DNA from: Lacticaseibacillus jixianensis
GTDB lineage: Bacteria; Bacillota; Bacilli; Lactobacillales; Lactobacillaceae
NCBI RefSeq assembly: GCF_003946485.1
Contig: NZ_RHOJ01000008.1
Span: forward strand, 1-64,000
Reading direction: 5' to 3'
DNA: 64,000 nucleotides
How positions within the stretch are numbered: the first letter of the stretch is position 1; every line of letters starts with the position of its first letter. The notes beneath the pieces were generated by a model. It saw nothing but the letters and a program-made list of their open reading frames with translations. It ran no database searches and was not told the DNA's origin. Position numbers and translations under genes: made by a program. Below, one piece after another: positions 17,368 to 26,157 of the stretch.

Positions 17368-17679
17368 TTATTCATCCTGGTCGGCACCGGGCTTGACCAC
17401 GGCTTCAGGGTGCGCCGCTTTAAACTCTTGCCACTGCGCCCGCGGGACACTCACAAAGGTGTTGGCCGTCACGTCCAGCAGCTCGGCGGTGGGCAGTTTG
17501 CGGGTGTACACCTGAAACCAGATCAGTGCCACCGGCACGATCACCAGGAGCCACCACCAGGCGGTGAACGCGACCACCGCCAAAACGATCAAGGCCACTG
17601 ACACTGAGAGTTTAAACGCGCGCTCAGTTTTTTCGCCCGCCTGCTGCGAGTAGCGGTGCGACGCGTCTAGTTTTGCCAT
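17368..17679 (-). CDS. Small membrane protein of unknown function
   Basis: The 103-residue product has two adjacent hydrophobic segments (about residues 22-40 and 42-58, separated by WWW), a basic first 20 residues and an acidic C-terminus ending GADQDE. It starts 13 bases after the tyrosine phosphatase stop, with GGAGGCATCGGG upstream, so the two are cotranscribed. I do not recognise the family. Confidence 0.7.
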   Translation of the reverse strand: MAKLDASHRYSQQAGEKTERAFKLSVSVALIVLAVVAFTAWWWLLVIVPVALIWFQVYTRKLPTAELLDVTANTFVSVPRAQWQEFKAAHPEAVVKPGADQDE

Positions 17680-17692
17680 CCCGATGCCTCCT

Positions 17693-18487
17693 TTAGGCCA
17701 AGTATAACTGGCGCAGCGTTGTCAGCTGATGATCCGTCAGCCGCAGCGCCTCCTGCAGGTACCGCTGCATGTCGCCGTACGTCTCGTTAATGGCGGCCAG
17801 TGCAGTATCCAGGTACTCGGGGTAAACCGTCCAAATGTCGGTTAACCCCTGCAGCATGTTCTGGTTGCCGCCTTCCTTTTTGGCCTGGGTCAGCACCTCA
17901 TCAAGCGCCGGCTGAATGAACTGATTGGTCGCGAGGTAGTCTTTCCGGATGGTGGCCTGATCGACCCCCAGGGCGGCCAGCACGTAGACCGCCGCCATGC
18001 CAGTGCGGTCCTTGCCGGCCGAGCAGTGAAACAGCAGGGTGTGGTCGGCTTCACCGAGGGCCAGGTCGAAGAACTCGCGGTAGGCCTTTTGCGCCGAATC
18101 GCTCAACGCCAAGTCTCGATAGGTCCGCAGCATGTTGTGATACCCCGCTTTTGCATCCTTTGAGAACAGCCGCTGTTCCTCCGCCCACGTCTTTGAGACC
18201 TGGGTCTTGTCTTCGCTGAACACCGGATCGGCCACGTACTGGGCTGACGCTGGCAGGCGGTCCGGCTTTTCCTGACGCTCATCCTGAGTGCGAAAATCCA
18301 CGTCGACGCGCACCCCATATTCGTGAAGAAAGGCCACGTCGCGATCGGACAGGCGATCCAGCCCCCCGGAGCGAACCAGCCGGTGCGGCCGCACCCGGCG
18401 CCCATCGGCCGTCTGGTAGCCGCCAAGGTCCCGAAAGTTGTACCCGTGATGAATATTTAATAAGGTCGGTTCCATGTTTTCACTCAT
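17693..18487 (-). CDS. Tyrosine-protein phosphatase (Y_phosphatase3 family)
   Basis: This 264-residue phosphatase carries the P-loop FHCSAGKDRTGMAA (Cys and Arg catalytic) near residue 160 and the N-terminal NFRDLGGYQTADGR block of this family, related to Listeria LipA-type enzymes. It has no signal peptide, so it is probably cytosolic. It may act on phosphotyrosine or phosphoinositides. It heads a two-gene unit with the small membrane protein and is divergent from the MFS exporter. Confidence 0.9.
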   Translation of the reverse strand: MSENMEPTLLNIHHGYNFRDLGGYQTADGRRVRPHRLVRSGGLDRLSDRDVAFLHEYGVRVDVDFRTQDERQEKPDRLPASAQYVADPVFSEDKTQVSKTWAEEQRLFSKDAKAGYHNMLRTYRDLALSDSAQKAYREFFDLALGEADHTLLFHCSAGKDRTGMAAVYVLAALGVDQATIRKDYLATNQFIQPALDEVLTQAKKEGGNQNMLQGLTDIWTVYPEYLDTALAAINETYGDMQRYLQEALRLTDHQLTTLRQLYLA

Positions 18488-18561
18488 TTCGTTAAGGATT
18501 GTCCTTTCATTTTAGCGCAAACCGCTTCCAAAGTCGCCAGGTATCGGTGCTGAAAATAGTC

Positions 18562-18567
18562 TATAAT
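18562..18567 (+). promoter_or_regulatory. -10 box of the MFS exporter gene
   Basis: TATAAT is a perfect -10 hexamer; no good -35 is visible. It includes the upstream ATG (18566) of the open frame, which argues that this ATG is not the translation start. Confidence 0.5.
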
Positions 18568-18601
18568 GATCATATCCATTTTTCTGAAAGAAGCGATTGT
18601 C

Positions 18602-19975
18602 TTGTCAACTCCTCGCCCGCACGAAAACCCGATGCTGGTCGTCTCGATCGTCGCGCTCATGTCTTTTCTGGGCGTACTGACTGAAACGGCCATGAATACG
18701 ACCTTTCCGACCTTGATGAAAAACTTTGGGGTCTCCTTGGCCACGGTCCAATGGGTGACGTCCGGGTACCTGCTCACGGCCGCCTTGGTGATGCTCACGT
18801 CCGCTTACATGAAACGCCGCTTCACGAATCGCCAGCTTTTCACAGCGGCCGGCCTCTTATTTATGCTCGGTGATGTGCTCTGCGCGACTGCCGGCGTCTT
18901 TGCTCAACTGCTCGCCGGGCGCATTATTCAAGCCGGCTGCGTGGGGCTGTGCACCCCGCTCATGGTCAACATTATCTTAGAAGTGGTGCCCCGCAAGAAG
19001 TTGGGCCTGTACATTGGCTTGGCCAACGTGATCGTGCTGATCGCCCCGGCCCTAGGCCCGACGTTCGGCGGGGCGGTGACCGCCTTTGCCAGCTGGCGCG
19101 TCATTTTCTGGTCAACGCTGCCCGTCGCTGGTCTGCTCATGCTTGGCGCCGGCCACATTCATCAGTACTCAAGGCCGCACCGCCTGGCTTTCGACTGGCT
19201 TCGCTTCGGCCTTTTGGGCACGGCCCTGGTCGCACTCAACCTTGGCCTCACCGCCATCGGCGCGCGGCAGTGGGGCGAGGCCGCTGCCATGCTGCTAGGT
19301 GCAAGCGTCAGTTTTCTCTGGTTCTTACGCCGGTCGCGCACCAGCCGCCGCTACCTGTTCGCCTTGACGGTGTTCAAGCAGCCCGCCTTCGTGTTCAGTT
19401 TTCTGCCCTACCTGGGCCTTCAGTTTGCCAACGTTGGGCTCAACTTTCTGCTCCCCAATTACGTGCAAGACGTGTTCGGCGCAACGGCCCTGATCGGCGG
19501 GTTGATCCTGCTCCCAGGCTCTGTGTTCAACGGCCTCGGCCAACCGGTGTACGGCTGGATGCTCGACCGGTTCGGCGGTGGGCTGCCTTTACTGCTCGGC
19601 GCAGGCCTATTCACCCTCGGGGACATCATCATGGCGGGACTGGGGCCGCGCCTGGGGGTCTTAGGCATCACGCTGGCTTACCTGCTCTTCGCCATTGGCC
19701 GCTCCATGGCCTTCAGCAACTCTGTGGCCTACGGGCTTAAAGCCCTGCCCAAGGACTTGCAAACCGACGCCAACGCGCTTTACAACATGGGGCAGCAGGC
19801 CATCGGGGGGATCGGCACGACGGTCCTCTCGCTCCTCATGACCGCCGTGCACCACCCCGGCTGGAGCCAGGCCCAAAACGCGGCCGCCGGCAGTCGCCTG
19901 GCCTTTCTGCTCGTTGGCGGCTTAGGAATTGCCATCTTTGCCCTCTACTGCCGCCTGCTGAAGCCGCAGCCCTAG
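18602..19975 (+). CDS. MFS multidrug exporter, DHA2 (14-TMS) family
   Basis: This integral membrane drug:H+ antiporter has about 14 hydrophobic segments. It carries TTFPTLMKNFGVSLATVQWV before helix 2, motif A region in the TMKR/YMKRRFTNR loop, and a GPTFGGAVTAFASWRVIFW motif C-type block. The frame opens at an ATG (18566) that lies within the -10 box TATAAT, so the likely start is the TTG at 18602 with GAAAGAAG upstream, giving 457 residues. Substrates are unknown. The gene converges on a hypothetical gene 11 bases after its stop, with no obvious terminator. Confidence 0.85.
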   Translation: MSTPRPHENPMLVVSIVALMSFLGVLTETAMNTTFPTLMKNFGVSLATVQWVTSGYLLTAALVMLTSAYMKRRFTNRQLFTAAGLLFMLGDVLCATAGVFAQLLAGRIIQAGCVGLCTPLMVNIILEVVPRKKLGLYIGLANVIVLIAPALGPTFGGAVTAFASWRVIFWSTLPVAGLLMLGAGHIHQYSRPHRLAFDWLRFGLLGTALVALNLGLTAIGARQWGEAAAMLLGASVSFLWFLRRSRTSRRYLFALTVFKQPAFVFSFLPYLGLQFANVGLNFLLPNYVQDVFGATALIGGLILLPGSVFNGLGQPVYGWMLDRFGGGLPLLLGAGLFTLGDIIMAGLGPRLGVLGITLAYLLFAIGRSMAFSNSVAYGLKALPKDLQTDANALYNMGQQAIGGIGTTVLSLLMTAVHHPGWSQAQNAAAGSRLAFLLVGGLGIAIFALYCRLLKPQP

Positions 19976-19986
19976 ACCAGCTTCGG

Positions 19987-20454
19987 TCAGAACTGGTACT
20001 CACCCTTGATCACAAAGTACGACCCCCGGATGGTCCCGGCCAGCTTTGATTTTTGGCGGGCAAACTTGAACTTGGCTGCCAGCTCCTGCGGCACGGCCAT
20101 GCCGTCGGCCAACTTGATGCCGACTGCCCGCTTGCCCCCGGCTACCAGCGTGTACATCACGTTGATCACCAGCCCGTTTTGGTAGAAGACGTAAATCATC
20201 GCGATGCCGTCAACAGTGAACGTCGAGGTCTCGAGTACCGGGTAAGGTAAAACGAAGTCCTTCTCCTTCAGGATCTGCGCCACTAACGCGATACTGGCGC
20301 GGCTTTTTGCGGCCGGGACCGTGGTAAAGACGTGCTTGTACTTATTGGCAAAATAGCGCGCCTCGTTCGCCCGCAGTCCGGCCAAAGCGGCCGGGTCTGC
20401 GGCTTTTTCTAGGCCTTGAGGGGAAACCGTCTGATAGTCGACTTGATATGCCAT
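19987..20454 (-). CDS. Conserved hypothetical protein
   Basis: This 155-residue cytosolic protein has no signal peptide or membrane helix. It is rich in Ala and Lys with alternating beta-type segments (FTVDGIAMIYVFYQNGLVINVMYT) and a basic C-terminal half. I do not recognise a family. AAGGAGG lies eight bases before the ATG, so it is very likely a real gene. It is divergent from the marR unit and could share its control. Confidence 0.7.
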   Translation of the reverse strand: MAYQVDYQTVSPQGLEKAADPAALAGLRANEARYFANKYKHVFTTVPAAKSRASIALVAQILKEKDFVLPYPVLETSTFTVDGIAMIYVFYQNGLVINVMYTLVAGGKRAVGIKLADGMAVPQELAAKFKFARQKSKLAGTIRGSYFVIKGEYQF

Positions 20455-20502
20455 AATGAGCCTCCTTAGTGATTGGCGTCAGTATACCGCAACCGCCAGG
20501 GC

Positions 20503-20530
20503 TTGACACCTCCGAAATAATCAGTACACT
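20503..20530 (+). promoter_or_regulatory. Promoter of the marR-SDR operon
   Basis: TTGACA (20503-20508) and TACACT (20525-20530) are separated by 16 bases. The -10 overlaps one arm of the MarR operator. Confidence 0.7.
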
Positions 20531-20559
20531 TACAGATGATTGTCAGTGCACTGATTATT
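20516..20559. promoter_or_regulatory. Double MarR-type operator
   Basis: A perfect 10-bp inverted repeat, AATAATCAGT (20516-20525) and ACTGATTATT (20550-20559), brackets the start region. Inside it TCAGTGCACTGA (20543-20554) is a perfect 12-bp palindrome, and the left arm continues as TCAGTACACTTA, a weaker version. One site covers the -10 and the other lies near the transcription start, as expected for a self-repressing MarR regulator. Confidence 0.7.
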
Positions 20560-20576
20560 TTTTCAGGAGGCGCAAA

Positions 20577-20996
20577 ATGAACACCGCTTATCTGTTGTTA
20601 GAGGCCGCAAAACGGCTCAAACATCAGCTTAACCTCGCGTTAAGCCAGCACAACACCACCGCCCAGCAGTGGGCCATTTTAGAAGCCCTCACCCGCCTTG
20701 AGGGCACCGAAGAACCCGTCACTGCCGCCCGCCTGGCCGCTGCGATCGACAGCGATCGGCAGACGACCGCGGCCGTCGTGCTGCGCTTGGCCAAGAAGGG
20801 ATGGCTTGAACGCACGCGCTTAAAGGCGGACAAGCGCGCGGTGGCGCTCACGCTGTCCCCGACTGGCCGCAAGCAGGTGACCGCCCTTCAGCAGGTCGCC
20901 AGCGCCACCCTGACCGCCTTTTTGGCCACCCTGCCGCCGGCTCAGCAGCAGCAGTTAGCACAAGCACTCACCAAACTAGTGGAGGCAAATTCATGA
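20577..20996 (+). CDS. MarR family transcriptional regulator
   Basis: This 139-residue winged-helix protein has the MarR core: QQWAILEALTRLEG (helix 2), LAAAIDSDRQTTAAVVLRLA (recognition helix) and a wing, KGWLERTRLKADKRAVALTL. The ATG at 20577 has an AGGAGGCGC ribosome site; the frame extends upstream through the promoter, which is not translated. The stop overlaps the start of the SDR gene by ATGA. The double palindrome upstream indicates autoregulation. The inducer could be a reactive electrophile or quinone, by analogy with similar pairs. Confidence 0.9.
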   Translation: MNTAYLLLEAAKRLKHQLNLALSQHNTTAQQWAILEALTRLEGTEEPVTAARLAAAIDSDRQTTAAVVLRLAKKGWLERTRLKADKRAVALTLSPTGRKQVTALQQVASATLTAFLATLPPAQQQQLAQALTKLVEANS

Positions 20997-21871
20997 CCAA
21001 TTCAATTCTGATTATTGGCGGCACCGGCAACATCGGCTTCCCCTTAGTGCAGCTGCTTGCCCAAGACGAAACGGTCGAGCTCGTCGCCGGCGCCTATGAT
21101 CTCGCCAAGGATCGCCAAAAGTACGGGGCGCTGCCGATCACGCTGCGCCCGTTTAATTTTCTCGATCCGGCGACCTTCGACGCTGCGCTCGCCGGCATTG
21201 ATCGCGTCTTTTTCATCCGGCCCCCTCAGCTGGCCAAGCCCAAGGAAGACATGCTGCCCTTCTTGACGCGGGTCAAGGCCCACCAGATCAAGCAGACCGT
21301 CTTCGTTTCCCTAATCGGCGTGGAGAAAAATCCGGTCACCCCGCACCATAAAATTGAGCAGATGATCGAAGGCCTCGCCCTGCCGCACACGTTTATCAGG
21401 CCGAGCTTCTTCATGCAGAACCTGACCACCACTCACCGCGCCGACATCTGCCAACGCAGCGACCTCTTCATCCCGGCCGGCCACGCCAAAACCAGCTTCA
21501 TTGACACTGCGGACATCGCAGCGGTCGCGGCCAAGGTCCTGACCACCCCGGTCCAGACCGCGCAAAAGCTTAACATTACGGGGCCAGAAGCGGTGACCTA
21601 CGATGAGGTCGCCCGCACGATGACCACCCTTCTCGGCCGGCCCATCACTTACTCCAAGCCAAGCCTTTGGAAATTTCGGCGCACCATGCTCGCCCGGGGC
21701 ATGAAGAAGGAATTCGTCAACGTCATGGTCATGCTGTATCTCATCACGCAGATGGGTAACGCCAAGCAAGTCACCGCCGACCTGCCGGATTACCTGGGCC
21801 GGCCAGCCCATTCAGTGGCCGACTTTATTGCCGCTAACCGAGACCTCCTTGCTGCTCGCTCACAGGCATAA
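20993..21871 (+). CDS. NmrA-like NAD(P)H-binding oxidoreductase
   Basis: This 292-residue protein resembles NmrA/QOR2-type atypical SDRs. It begins ILIIGGTGNIGFPLVQLL (nucleotide binding), followed by GIDRVFFIRPPQ, VFVSLIGVEKN, FIRPSFFMQNL and a C-terminal substrate domain with ITGPEAVTYDEVA. QOR2-like enzymes reduce quinones. It is translationally coupled to marR and probably induced with it. Confidence 0.87.
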   Translation: MTNSILIIGGTGNIGFPLVQLLAQDETVELVAGAYDLAKDRQKYGALPITLRPFNFLDPATFDAALAGIDRVFFIRPPQLAKPKEDMLPFLTRVKAHQIKQTVFVSLIGVEKNPVTPHHKIEQMIEGLALPHTFIRPSFFMQNLTTTHRADICQRSDLFIPAGHAKTSFIDTADIAAVAAKVLTTPVQTAQKLNITGPEAVTYDEVARTMTTLLGRPITYSKPSLWKFRRTMLARGMKKEFVNVMVMLYLITQMGNAKQVTADLPDYLGRPAHSVADFIAANRDLLAARSQA

Positions 21872-21936
21872 TCGACTGGTGACCGTGCTTCCGCTCTCGA
21901 AATAGGCTAAACTATGGCGGTAAAGGAGTGATTTGT

Positions 21937-22440
21937 GTGACTGATTCGCAACCTGAGCAAAATGTGCTACTGACCACCCTATTGGCCAAGGCCGCAAACG
22001 CAGATCAATTTGCGGCAACCTGGGACTTTGGCACCAGCAAGGACCCGCTACCTGCCCCGCTCATTCGGCGGGTCTTGATGCACACCGGCGTCATCACCGC
22101 CGAAGCCGCACTGACGGCGGATTGGCTCACCCAAGTCGCTGCGGCACGCGGTGATTCCTGGGCCAAATTAGTCGCCGCAACAGCAGAATTCTGCCGCTTG
22201 TTCGCCGCCGGCGCTGACGTCACCGCCGAACTGCCCAGTTATCGCCGCTTTGAGGGCATGACCCTGCGCGAGCTGGCGTGGCAAATGAGCATTGACATCG
22301 AGGACCTCGAACTGCCGGAAGCACGGGCGGCCGCACTTGCGGATCCCAGCCAAGTCCCGCTTTACGCAGAAGCGCAGCGCCAGTTCTCCGCGCAGTATCC
22401 GGGCTTTCGCTTTGAACCCGTGGCGCGAGAAGCGCTGTAA
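21937..22440 (+). CDS. Hypothetical protein
   Basis: The 167-residue product is mostly helical, acidic and Ala-rich with no signal or membrane segment. Blocks such as FCRLFAAGADVTAELPSYRRFEGMT and ELAWQMSIDIEDLELPEAR are not ones I can assign. The likely start is GTG at 21937, eight bases after AAGGAG; an in-frame GTG at 21928 overlaps that site. It is a single gene followed by a terminator. Confidence 0.65.
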   Translation: MTDSQPEQNVLLTTLLAKAANADQFAATWDFGTSKDPLPAPLIRRVLMHTGVITAEAALTADWLTQVAAARGDSWAKLVAATAEFCRLFAAGADVTAELPSYRRFEGMTLRELAWQMSIDIEDLELPEARAAALADPSQVPLYAEAQRQFSAQYPGFRFEPVAREAL

Positions 22441-22463
22441 CGCCATTCAGGCGCGCCCGCGGT

Positions 22464-22523
22464 TTAGGCCAGCAATGGTCGGCAGCGCGCCCCTAGGCCA
22501 GCAATGGCGCCGGCAGCGCGGCC
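22464..22523. repeat. Imperfect direct repeat of about 30 bp
   Basis: TAGGCCAGCAATGG occurs at 22464 and again 30 bases later, each followed by a GGCAGCGCG block; the second copy has two extra bases. It lies between a hypothetical gene and the pepN terminator. No function is evident. Confidence 0.5.
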
Positions 22524-22559
22524 GGCTGTTTTGGCTCAGGCTAAGCCCATCGGCCACGC

Positions 22560-22604
22560 AAAAGGACGCCAAGCAATCGCAACTGCGACTGCCTGGCGTC
22601 CTTT
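22560..22604. terminator. Bidirectional terminator before pepN 3' end
   Basis: AAAAGGACGCCA pairs with TGGCGTCCTTTT, with an inner AGTCGCA/TGCGACT-like hairpin. It can serve the hypothetical gene and the convergent pepN. Confidence 0.85.
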
Positions 22605-22616
22605 TAATTTTGCCTT

Positions 22617-25145
22617 TTACTTGATCGCGTCTTTGACCGCCTGGTTGACGGCCTGCTGCTGGCTTTGGATCAGGGCGACCCGGCTTTCGATCACGCTGGT
22701 GTCCATCTTGATCTCGCGGCCAAGCCCCGGCACGGCGACTTTCGGCTCAAAGAAGGCTTTGAACTCGTCCAACCGCTGCTGAGTCCGGAAAACGCTGGCC
22801 ACCACGGTGATGTACGTGGTGAATTCCATGTCGCCACCAACGGTCTCGTTCAGCCAGCCCCAGTTGTCGCGCAGCCAGTCCCAGGCCAGCTGTTCGCCCT
22901 TAGGATTGGCCAGCACGCCGCGGAACCAGCTCCGCAGATCCTGCGGCTTAATGGTGTCAGGGTCTTTGTAGGTCGCAATGATCTGCTTCAAGACGGCCTC
23001 ATCATCGCTGGCCGGCAGCGCGTTGGCCAAGGCGCTCTTGGCGCTCGGGTCAGTCGCCTGCCGATATGCGGCAAACAGCTGATCGGCCAGGCGCGCGGTG
23101 CTGAAGTGCCGAGTCTCGTTGACCAGCACCGCCGGGCGGGCCACTGCGGGCAGGCTGGCCAAGTCATCGGCATGCTGCTGGAACAGGGCGTGCTCCTGCG
23201 CGATCGCGTCAGGGTTTTCTGCGTAAGCGGCCGCACCCAAGATCCAGTTGCGGGTCAGCTGGTCGTCGGTGGACTCGCCGACTTTTTCAGTCAGGCCAAG
23301 GCGCGCAAACTGCTTGGCCGACAGCTCACTGTAAAAGGCCTTGAGGGTCTTTTCTTCCGGTGAGTCCGGATCCACGAACTTGCGCAGCTGCTGTGCGGCC
23401 TGGTAGATCGCCGTGTTGACGATGTGCGACGAGCTGTCCTTGAAGCGTACCAGCAGCGGGACAACGGCCGCGTACGTGGTGAGGCCGGCTTCCGCCTGGA
23501 GCCGCGTGTCTTGAATCAGTTGCAGCTGCGCGATTGGGTCCAGCTGGTCCGCATCCTTCAAGATATCGGCCATCAGCTGGTCATCGTACTTCACGATGAA
23601 GTGGGAGTTGTTCCCCACGTTCAACCGGATTGGCTTGCCTGCCTGAGCGCGCAGCTCGGCGTAATCGCCCAGAACGATTTCTTTATCCTTCATGATCTGC
23701 GGAGCCGCGCTGTAATTGCTTTCCAGCGGGATCTGCCACTGCCGCCCGACGTCCTTGCCGGCGCCGATGAAGAACTGCTGCTGGCTCAAGGTAAGCTTGC
23801 CATCGACCACCTTGGCGGAGACCAGCGGGTAGCCCGGCTGCTCAAGCCATGAGTTCATGATGGCCCCGACGTCGAGCCCAGACGCGTCGCCAAGCGCTTG
23901 CCAGAGGTCTGCGCCCTTGGCGTTGCCGAATTTGTGCGCGTCAAAGTAAGCTTTCAGGCCCTTGCGCAGCTTGTCATCGCCAAGCAGCGCCCGGACCATG
24001 ACGAGCATTCGGGACCCCTTTGCGTACACGATCGCGCCGTCAAACACGGAATCGATGTCAGCCGGGTCCTCGACGGCCACGTGGACGGACTGCACGCCAT
24101 CGGTCGCATCACGCTGCAGTGCGGCAGGCACCTCGGAAACTTGGTACAGTTCCCAAATGCGCCAGTCCGGCTGCAGGGCATCAACGCTCAGGTACTCCAT
24201 CATGTTGGCAAAGGACTCGTTGAGCCACAGGTCATCCCACCACTTCATGGTGACCAGGTCGCCAAACCACTGGTGCGCCAGTTCGTGCGTGATGACAGTC
24301 GCAACGTACTGCTTGACGGACAGCGCCGTGTTATCCGGATCGATCAGGATCGCGGCTTCACGGTAGGTGACCAGCCCCCAGTTCTCCATCGCCCCGGCGG
24401 AAAAGTCCGGCAGCCCCAACTGGTAAGAGTGTGGCAGTGGGTATGGGGTCTGGTAGAAGTCTTCATAGAATTCGATCGCCCGCTTGGCAATGTCCAAGGC
24501 AAAGTCGAGCTCCTTGGCCTGGTGAGCCTTGGTCGCAAAGACGCCGATCTCAACGCCGGACTTGGTCTTGGTCAGCTTCTTTTGCATGTCGCCAAACGCA
24601 AAGGCGATCAGGTAGGTGGACATGCGCATCGTCGTGGCAAAGTAATGCACACCGTTTTCGACTTTCGTCTCTGGCATGTTGGCGATGATGGTGTCTTCCG
24701 GCTTCTCGTCAAACTTAATGGCCACGTCGAAGGTCGCCTTGGCTTCTGGCTCGTCGACGCCTGGAAAGGCCTGCCGGGCAGCGGTCGATTCGAATTGGGT
24801 GCCGATCAATTCCTTCTTTTCGCCGTCAACCGTGTAGTAGGACGGGTAGATCCCCATCATGGTGTCGGTCAGAGGCGCACTGTAGTCGACAGTGATCGTC
24901 GTCTCGCCTGGCTTGGCCAAGGTAATGTCAATTTTCTCGTTGGCATCATCAACGGTGAACGGCACGGCTTGACCGTCCGCCTTGACCGCGCTGACGCTAA
25001 GATACTTCTGGTTCAGGCCAATTGTTGACTCGAGCGCCTGCCCCTTAATGGTGGTCGTGCCTGTGATCGTCTTCTTCGCGCGATCGATCGCGATGAACAG
25101 ATCGTAGTGAGAAGGTTGAAACATTTCGTATAAGTGTTTTGCCAT
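22617..25145 (-). CDS. pepN: Aminopeptidase N (M1 family)
   Basis: PepN is the cytosolic zinc metallopeptidase that removes N-terminal residues from peptides and supports growth on casein or other protein. The 842-residue product matches lactobacillus PepN in length. It contains GAMENWGLVTY (substrate N-terminus recognition), HELAHQWFGDLVT and the downstream zinc-binding Glu in LWLNESFA. The start is the ATG at 25145 with a GGAGGGT site. Monocistronic. Confidence 0.97.
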   Translation of the reverse strand: MAKHLYEMFQPSHYDLFIAIDRAKKTITGTTTIKGQALESTIGLNQKYLSVSAVKADGQAVPFTVDDANEKIDITLAKPGETTITVDYSAPLTDTMMGIYPSYYTVDGEKKELIGTQFESTAARQAFPGVDEPEAKATFDVAIKFDEKPEDTIIANMPETKVENGVHYFATTMRMSTYLIAFAFGDMQKKLTKTKSGVEIGVFATKAHQAKELDFALDIAKRAIEFYEDFYQTPYPLPHSYQLGLPDFSAGAMENWGLVTYREAAILIDPDNTALSVKQYVATVITHELAHQWFGDLVTMKWWDDLWLNESFANMMEYLSVDALQPDWRIWELYQVSEVPAALQRDATDGVQSVHVAVEDPADIDSVFDGAIVYAKGSRMLVMVRALLGDDKLRKGLKAYFDAHKFGNAKGADLWQALGDASGLDVGAIMNSWLEQPGYPLVSAKVVDGKLTLSQQQFFIGAGKDVGRQWQIPLESNYSAAPQIMKDKEIVLGDYAELRAQAGKPIRLNVGNNSHFIVKYDDQLMADILKDADQLDPIAQLQLIQDTRLQAEAGLTTYAAVVPLLVRFKDSSSHIVNTAIYQAAQQLRKFVDPDSPEEKTLKAFYSELSAKQFARLGLTEKVGESTDDQLTRNWILGAAAYAENPDAIAQEHALFQQHADDLASLPAVARPAVLVNETRHFSTARLADQLFAAYRQATDPSAKSALANALPASDDEAVLKQIIATYKDPDTIKPQDLRSWFRGVLANPKGEQLAWDWLRDNWGWLNETVGGDMEFTTYITVVASVFRTQQRLDEFKAFFEPKVAVPGLGREIKMDTSVIESRVALIQSQQQAVNQAVKDAIK

Positions 25146-25393
25146 TATTTACCCTCCGAAATTTTAGTGTAATGTCATTATAGCCTATTCATGCGCCTGA
25201 TTCACGGACCGTGGCCACTTCTGGCCAAAACCGCGCAAAAAAACTGCGGTCAATCGCGCACCGGCTGCAGCGGCTGAACCAACGGCACCAGCGGCCGGCG
25301 CGCCAACGCGGGCCCTGATCGCCACTGGGCACCAATCTTCCCTCACGCTTTCGCCCGCTGACAGGGCTTGGCCGATAAATGCTGGTGAACTGA

Positions 25394-25413
25394 CCGCCTG
25401 TAATGACAGGCGG
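25394..25413. promoter_or_regulatory. Perfect hairpin/operator overlapping the -35 of the ECF gene
   Basis: CCGCCTGT-AATG-ACAGGCGG is a perfect 8-bp inverted repeat. It overlaps the -35 hexamer (ATGACA, 25403-25408), which is 17 bases from TATACT (25426-25431). A repressor bound here would block RNA polymerase. Confidence 0.5.
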
Positions 25414-25431
25414 CGGCTGACAAGGTATACT
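25403..25431 (+). promoter_or_regulatory. Promoter of the ECF S-component gene
   Basis: ATGACA (25403-25408), 17-base spacer and TATACT (25426-25431). Confidence 0.55.
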
Positions 25432-25468
25432 CACTCTGAATAATCAGTTTTCGAATGGAGGAGAGACT

Positions 25469-26089
25469 ATGGGCAATCATTCCCGTGCCTACCGCGTCAG
25501 CATGCAGGCGCTGTTTTTGGCACTGATCGCGGTGCAAACCATGGTGCCGATGCTGGGGTACCTGCCGCTGGGGTTCGTCAACCTCACCATCATCCACATT
25601 ACCGTGATCATTGGGGCGATCATGTTCGGCCCCGGCGAAGGGCTGCTGATTGGGACCGTCTGGGGCGCCTTGACCATCGTGCGTGCCTACACCGCCCCGA
25701 CCAGTCCCCTGGACACCCTGGTGTTCACCAACCCCTTAGTGTCGGTGGTGCCGCGCATGCTGGTCGGCGTGTTTGCCGCCTTGGCCTTCTGGGGCGCTTA
25801 TAAGGTGGTCAAGAAAGTCGCGGTGGCCAGCGTGATCGCTGGTGCGGTCGGGTCCTTGACCAACACCGTTTTGGTCCTGCTGGCCATGGGGACCCTTTAC
25901 ACCGGCCCGGTTGCCTCGGCCTACAAGGTCTCGACGGGGGCGCTGGGCAAAGTGCTGGGCGCCATCGTCGTCACCAACGGCCTGCCGGAAATGATCGGGG
26001 CGATGGTCCTGACACCGCTGGTCATTGGGGCGCTGGTCGCGGCCACGCACATGCGGCCGTGGCGAACGGCCGCACCAACCCCTAAATAA
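25469..26089 (+). CDS. ECF transporter S component, PanT-like
   Basis: This 206-residue membrane protein has about six hydrophobic segments and is the substrate-binding subunit of an energy-coupling-factor importer. It shares the EcfA/A'/T module encoded elsewhere. The blocks VPMLGYLPLGFVNLTIIHIT, VIIGAIMFGPGEGLLIG and VPRMLVGVFAAL resemble the pantothenate-type PanT subgroup, but the vitamin cannot be fixed from sequence. The ATG follows GGAGGAG. A strong operator-like hairpin sits on its promoter. Confidence 0.75.
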   Translation: MGNHSRAYRVSMQALFLALIAVQTMVPMLGYLPLGFVNLTIIHITVIIGAIMFGPGEGLLIGTVWGALTIVRAYTAPTSPLDTLVFTNPLVSVVPRMLVGVFAALAFWGAYKVVKKVAVASVIAGAVGSLTNTVLVLLAMGTLYTGPVASAYKVSTGALGKVLGAIVVTNGLPEMIGAMVLTPLVIGALVAATHMRPWRTAAPTPK

Positions 26090-26109
26090 AGCGTGATTGA
26101 CACTTTCCA

Positions 26110-26157
26110 GAAAAAATGAGGTCCTTGCCGCAGCGCGGCAAGGACCTCATTTTTTTA
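26110..26157. terminator. Bidirectional terminator between the ECF gene and pnuC
   Basis: AAAAAATGAGGTCCTTGCCGC pairs with its complement on the right around an AGC loop, giving about 20 bp with A and T tracts at both ends. Confidence 0.92.

Larger units (their letters stand above)
25146..25468. other. Intergenic region between pepN and the ECF gene
   Basis: These 323 bases separate two divergent genes. The right end holds the ECF gene promoter and an operator-like hairpin. The GC-rich left part (25200-25370) has no open frame with a ribosome site and no obvious riboswitch. Confidence 0.5.
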
